Of a DNA stretch of 64,000 nucleotides, positions 61,118 to 64,000 are shown piece after piece (position 1 is the first letter of the stretch; every line of letters begins with the position of its first letter). This DNA comes from S015-6 sp964384945 (lineage in GTDB: Bacteria > Desulfobacterota > DSWW01), in contig CAYLMK010000005.1 of NCBI GenBank assembly GCA_964384945.1, forward strand, positions 124,001 to 188,000. The letters run 5' to 3'. Both the position numbers and the translations under genes were made by a program. The notes beneath the pieces are model-generated. The model was not told the DNA's origin, searched no databases, and saw only the letters and a program-made list of their open reading frames with translations.

Positions 61118-62791
61118 ATGGATGTCCTGAAGCAAGCCGAGTCTGCACTGGATGCCGCCCGCTTCCTCATGAACAAGACGATCAGGGAGCTTCACCACCG
61201 AGCACTCCGAAACGGCCGCGTCTCCGCCGATGCCATGGACGCCTTTCAGTCCGTCTGCTACGACATCGCGATGAGCGCCTCCGAGCAGAGGGCAGGAAGG
61301 GCCATGATCGATTATGCCCGCAAGGCGGCCGGAACTCCCGCCGAAACCGGGCATCGGCTCGAGCAGAGTCTCGCCTCGCTGTTTGCGGCCGAATCCGTGC
61401 AGAACCTGCACGCCAGGGTCCTCTACCGATCGGGCGACTTCGGGCTTACCCGGCAGGACCTGGAAACAACGATCGACCGGCCGGAGGTTCGCTCCTTCTG
61501 CTCGGGCCGTCTTGAGAGCGCGAACCTGGAGTCGATCGCCGATGAGGTCCGCAGGCAACGGGGCGGCACCGGGGCCTCACTGCTCGAGGAGAGGCACCGC
61601 GAGGTGCGCGCCGCCTTCCGCTCCTTTGCCGACCGGGTCGTAGTACCCCTGGCCGACCGCATTCACCGCGAGAACCGGCTTGTGCCGGACGAGATTCTCC
61701 AGCCCCTGAAAGAGATGGGCCTTTTCGGTCTTTCCATCCCGCGACGGTTCGGTGGTAGGCAGCCGGACGACCGGGAAGACACCCTCCTGATGATCCTGGC
61801 CACCGAAGAGCTTTCCCGGGGGTCCCTGGGAGCGGCGGGCAGCCTGATCACGCGTCCGGAGATCCTCGCCCGGGCGATCCTGGCGGGCGGAACCCGGGAG
61901 CAGAAGGAGCGCTGGCTGCCCCGGCTCGCCTCCGCCGAGAGCCTGGGCGCGGTCGCGGTCACCGAACCCGATTACGGCTCGGACGTGGCCTCGATGCGCC
62001 TGAAGGCCGAGCGGACGGGAAAGGGGTGGCGGCTGAACGGAACCAAGACCTGGTCCACCTTCTCGGGCAAGGCGAACCTCCTGCTCGTGCTCGCAAGGAC
62101 CGACCCGGACCTGTCGAAGGGTCACAAGGGCCTGTCCCTGTTTCTGGTGGAGAAGCCCTCCTTCGACGGCCTGGAGTTCGAGTATGTCCAGCCCGAAGGC
62201 GGAAAAATCCGGGGAGGCGCCATCCCGGCGATCGGGTACCGGGGAATGCATTCGTTCTGGATCCTTTTTCAGGACGCTTTCGTTCCCGACGAATGCCTGC
62301 TGGGCGGCGAGCCGGGGCTCGGCAACGGCTTCTATTTCCTGATGGCAGGCTTCTCGGGCGGTCGCATACAAACCGCCGCGCGTGCCGTGGGCGTGATGCA
62401 GGCAGCCTTCGAGCAGGCCATTTCCTATGCCTCCAAGCGGATCGCCTTCGGCAGGCCCGTCGGAGACTACGAACTCACGAAGGCAAAGCTCGCCCGGATG
62501 GCGATGCTCCTGGCCGTGAGCAGGCAGTTCACCTACTCGGTCGCGCGCTTGATGGACCAGGGCAAGGGGCAGCTCGAGGCCAACATGGTGAAGCTTTTCA
62601 CCTGCAAGGCGGCGGAGTGGCTCACGCGGGAGGCCATGCAGATTCACGGTGCGAGGGGCTACGCCGACGGCTCGCCGGTCAGCCGCCACTTCGTGGACGC
62701 CCGGGTGCTGTCCATCTTCGAGGGTACCGAAGAGATCCTGGCCATCAAGGTGATTGCCCGAAGCTTGATCGAGCAGGGGACATTCGAATGA
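61118..62791 (+). CDS. mcd: (2S)-methylsuccinyl-CoA dehydrogenase
   Basis: A 557-residue FAD acyl-CoA dehydrogenase with an N-terminal helical extension of about 165 residues, a hallmark of Mcd of the ethylmalonyl-CoA pathway, which oxidises methylsuccinyl-CoA to mesaconyl-CoA. Motifs resembling Mcd are GAAGSLITRPEILARAIL (about 245), AVAVTEPDYGSDVASMRL (about 272), GTKTWSTFSGKANLLLVLART (about 308), IPAIGYRGMHSF (about 370), GGRIQTAARAVGVMQAA (about 420) and FVDARVLSIFEGTEEILAIKVI (about 525). It follows the lyase gene by 36 bases and precedes the hydratase gene by 37. Confidence 0.85.
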   Translation: MDVLKQAESALDAARFLMNKTIRELHHRALRNGRVSADAMDAFQSVCYDIAMSASEQRAGRAMIDYARKAAGTPAETGHRLEQSLASLFAAESVQNLHARVLYRSGDFGLTRQDLETTIDRPEVRSFCSGRLESANLESIADEVRRQRGGTGASLLEERHREVRAAFRSFADRVVVPLADRIHRENRLVPDEILQPLKEMGLFGLSIPRRFGGRQPDDREDTLLMILATEELSRGSLGAAGSLITRPEILARAILAGGTREQKERWLPRLASAESLGAVAVTEPDYGSDVASMRLKAERTGKGWRLNGTKTWSTFSGKANLLLVLARTDPDLSKGHKGLSLFLVEKPSFDGLEFEYVQPEGGKIRGGAIPAIGYRGMHSFWILFQDAFVPDECLLGGEPGLGNGFYFLMAGFSGGRIQTAARAVGVMQAAFEQAISYASKRIAFGRPVGDYELTKAKLARMAMLLAVSRQFTYSVARLMDQGKGQLEANMVKLFTCKAAEWLTREAMQIHGARGYADGSPVSRHFVDARVLSIFEGTEEILAIKVIARSLIEQGTFE

Positions 62792-62828
62792 GACGCCGAA
62801 TCCGGGATGCCGATGCGAGGTTGGAAGT

Positions 62829-64000
62829 ATGGCACTAGTGTTCTCGCCTTCTCCGCAGCAGGAACGGGCCCCGCATAGGGAGGCCGACACCGGCCGGGCC
62901 CGATCGCCGAGCTACGGCAGGCATCTGGAGGAATTCACCCCGGGGACAGTGTTCGTTCATCCGCGGGGCTTCACGATCGACCGGGGCGTCGCCCGTTCGT
63001 TCGCGGCGGCCTTCCTGAACGCGAACCCCCTGTATCTCAACGATGAATATGCCAGGGCCCACGGATTCCCGGCCTCGCCGGTCTGCCCCCAGTTGGTCTT
63101 CAACCTGGTCCTTTCCCTGGGCGTGCAAAACGACTCGGAGAAGGCGGCGGCCAACCTCGGCTATTACAACGCGCGGTTCCTCCGCCCTGTCTACCCGGGG
63201 GACACCCTTCGCTCGCTGACGAGGGTTCACGACAGCAGGGTACGGGAAGAGGGACAGCCCGGAATCGTCCACATCCAGACCCTTGGCCTGAACCAGCGGG
63301 ATCAGACGGTTCTGCAGTACGAACGCAAGGTCATGGTGCCCCCGAGCGGAAAAGGGTTGAGGACGGATCCCGGCCGACAGCCGGAGCCGGAGCCCGCGGC
63401 CTTCCCCTGGGAGGAGAACGCCCGGGTGGAGCTGCCGTCGGCCTGCGGCCCCTACCCTGCGGGCCTGACGGGCCGAGGCAGCTACCTGGAGGATTTCTCG
63501 CCCGGCGATATCGTGGTGCACGAACACGGCCGGACGATCACGGACGAGCACATGTACTGGACCTGCGTCGTGGGCAACACCCATCCGCTGCACACGGACA
63601 GGGTCTACAGCGCAGGCCTGAGCGGGCCGATGAGCGGGGAACCGATCGTTTACGGCGGCCTGGTCTTTGCCTGGCTCGAGGGACTGGCAAGCCGGGACAT
63701 CTCGGAAAACGCCCTCTGGCAGCTCGGCTTCACCGAGGGGTACCACACACAGCCGGCCCATTCCGGAGACACGGTGGCGGCCCTGTCGAGGATTCTGGCG
63801 ATCGAGCCCGGCCCGCCCGGGCTCGAGGCGGGCATCCTGACGGTTCAGCTCGTCGGCGTGAAGAACGTGAGCGGCCGGCGGGCCCTGGAAATGCATGGGG
63901 CCGATCTCTTCGTCAAAGAGAACGACAAGAAGAAGATCGGCAAGGAGAAAATCGCCTCCAAGATCTTCGAGATCGAGCAGCAGTTCCTGGTAAAGAGGAA
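62829..64000 (+). CDS. mch: Mesaconyl-CoA hydratase (double MaoC hot-dog), cut by window edge
   Basis: At least 390 residues, open at the window edge. Two MaoC-like hot-dog domains are visible. The first has FTPGTVFVHPRGFTIDRG, then ANLGYYNARFLRPVYPGDTL (about 100) and IVHIQTLGLNQRDQTVLQYERKVMV (about 145). The second has DFSPGDIVVHEHGRTITDEH (about 222), then VVGNTHPLHTDRVYS (about 246). The first-domain stretch closely resembles mesaconyl-CoA hydratase, which hydrates mesaconyl-CoA to beta-methylmalyl-CoA. The ATG at 62829 follows GAGGTTGGAAGT. It is longer than the approximately 345-residue Rhodobacter enzyme. Confidence 0.83.
   Translation, partial: MALVFSPSPQQERAPHREADTGRARSPSYGRHLEEFTPGTVFVHPRGFTIDRGVARSFAAAFLNANPLYLNDEYARAHGFPASPVCPQLVFNLVLSLGVQNDSEKAAANLGYYNARFLRPVYPGDTLRSLTRVHDSRVREEGQPGIVHIQTLGLNQRDQTVLQYERKVMVPPSGKGLRTDPGRQPEPEPAAFPWEENARVELPSACGPYPAGLTGRGSYLEDFSPGDIVVHEHGRTITDEHMYWTCVVGNTHPLHTDRVYSAGLSGPMSGEPIVYGGLVFAWLEGLASRDISENALWQLGFTEGYHTQPAHSGDTVAALSRILAIEPGPPGLEAGILTVQLVGVKNVSGRRALEMHGADLFVKENDKKKIGKEKIASKIFEIEQQFLVKR

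Overview
The window is a GC-rich (roughly 60-65% by eye), densely coded bacterial chromosome segment with no phage, transposase, tRNA, rRNA or CRISPR. Gene content points to an anaerobic or microaerotolerant deltaproteobacterium (Desulfobacterota-like). It has rubrerythrin, desulfoferrodoxin and rubredoxin, a Na+-Nqr-type complex, a GTP-dependent PEP carboxykinase, a stand-alone archaeal-type GMP synthetase ATPase subunit, several acyl-CoA enzymes, and multi-PAS signalling. This placement is an inference; no marker gene fixes the species.

Layout. 1-8.5 kb (minus): transhydrogenase pntAa-pntAb-pntB, carB, GMP synthetase subunit and ilvD. 8.6-13.8 kb: an AlkD-like repair protein, an enoyl-CoA hydratase diverging from a long acyl-CoA dehydrogenase, a ChaN lipoprotein and a small membrane protein. 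13.8-16.6 kb (minus): an operon of a pseudokinase, a membrane sensor and a receiver protein behind a good promoter. 16.7-23.7 kb: secreted SRPBCC protein, cyclophilin, ACT-DUF711 pair, lipoprotein, MMPL/RND exporter. 24.6-31 kb: methyltransferase, sulfatase, an unknown protein coupled to a PlsC acyltransferase, and PEP carboxykinase. 31-34.4 kb: a four-PAS histidine kinase followed by a decayed duplicate of the PEPCK 3' end. 34.4-45.5 kb: ferredoxin plus HDAC-like deacetylase, then phosphoesterase-mfd-two parvulins-uvrA. 45.6-48.6 kb: metallo-beta-lactamase hydrolase and a large secreted protein with MopE-type, cysteine-repeat and CFI-box C-terminal parts. 49-58.2 kb (minus): a co-oriented block with rbr-tpx-dfx-ftn (oxygen defence), a DUF255 thioredoxin-fold protein, nqrBCDEF without nqrA, an unknown 151-residue protein and rubredoxin. 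58.5-64 kb: a degenerate aldo/keto reductase with a tiny coupled upstream gene, diverging from a three-gene CoA-lyase / methylsuccinyl-CoA dehydrogenase / mesaconyl-CoA hydratase module that runs off the window.

How genes work together. The last module would convert methylsuccinyl-CoA via mesaconyl-CoA and beta-methylmalyl-CoA to propionyl-CoA plus glyoxylate. This is the second half of the ethylmalonyl-CoA pathway, which is unexpected in this genomic setting and is the most interesting system here. The rbr-to-rubredoxin block couples peroxide and superoxide reduction and iron storage to an NADH-linked ion pump. The candidate operator overlaps the -35 box of its promoter, which suggests repressor control.
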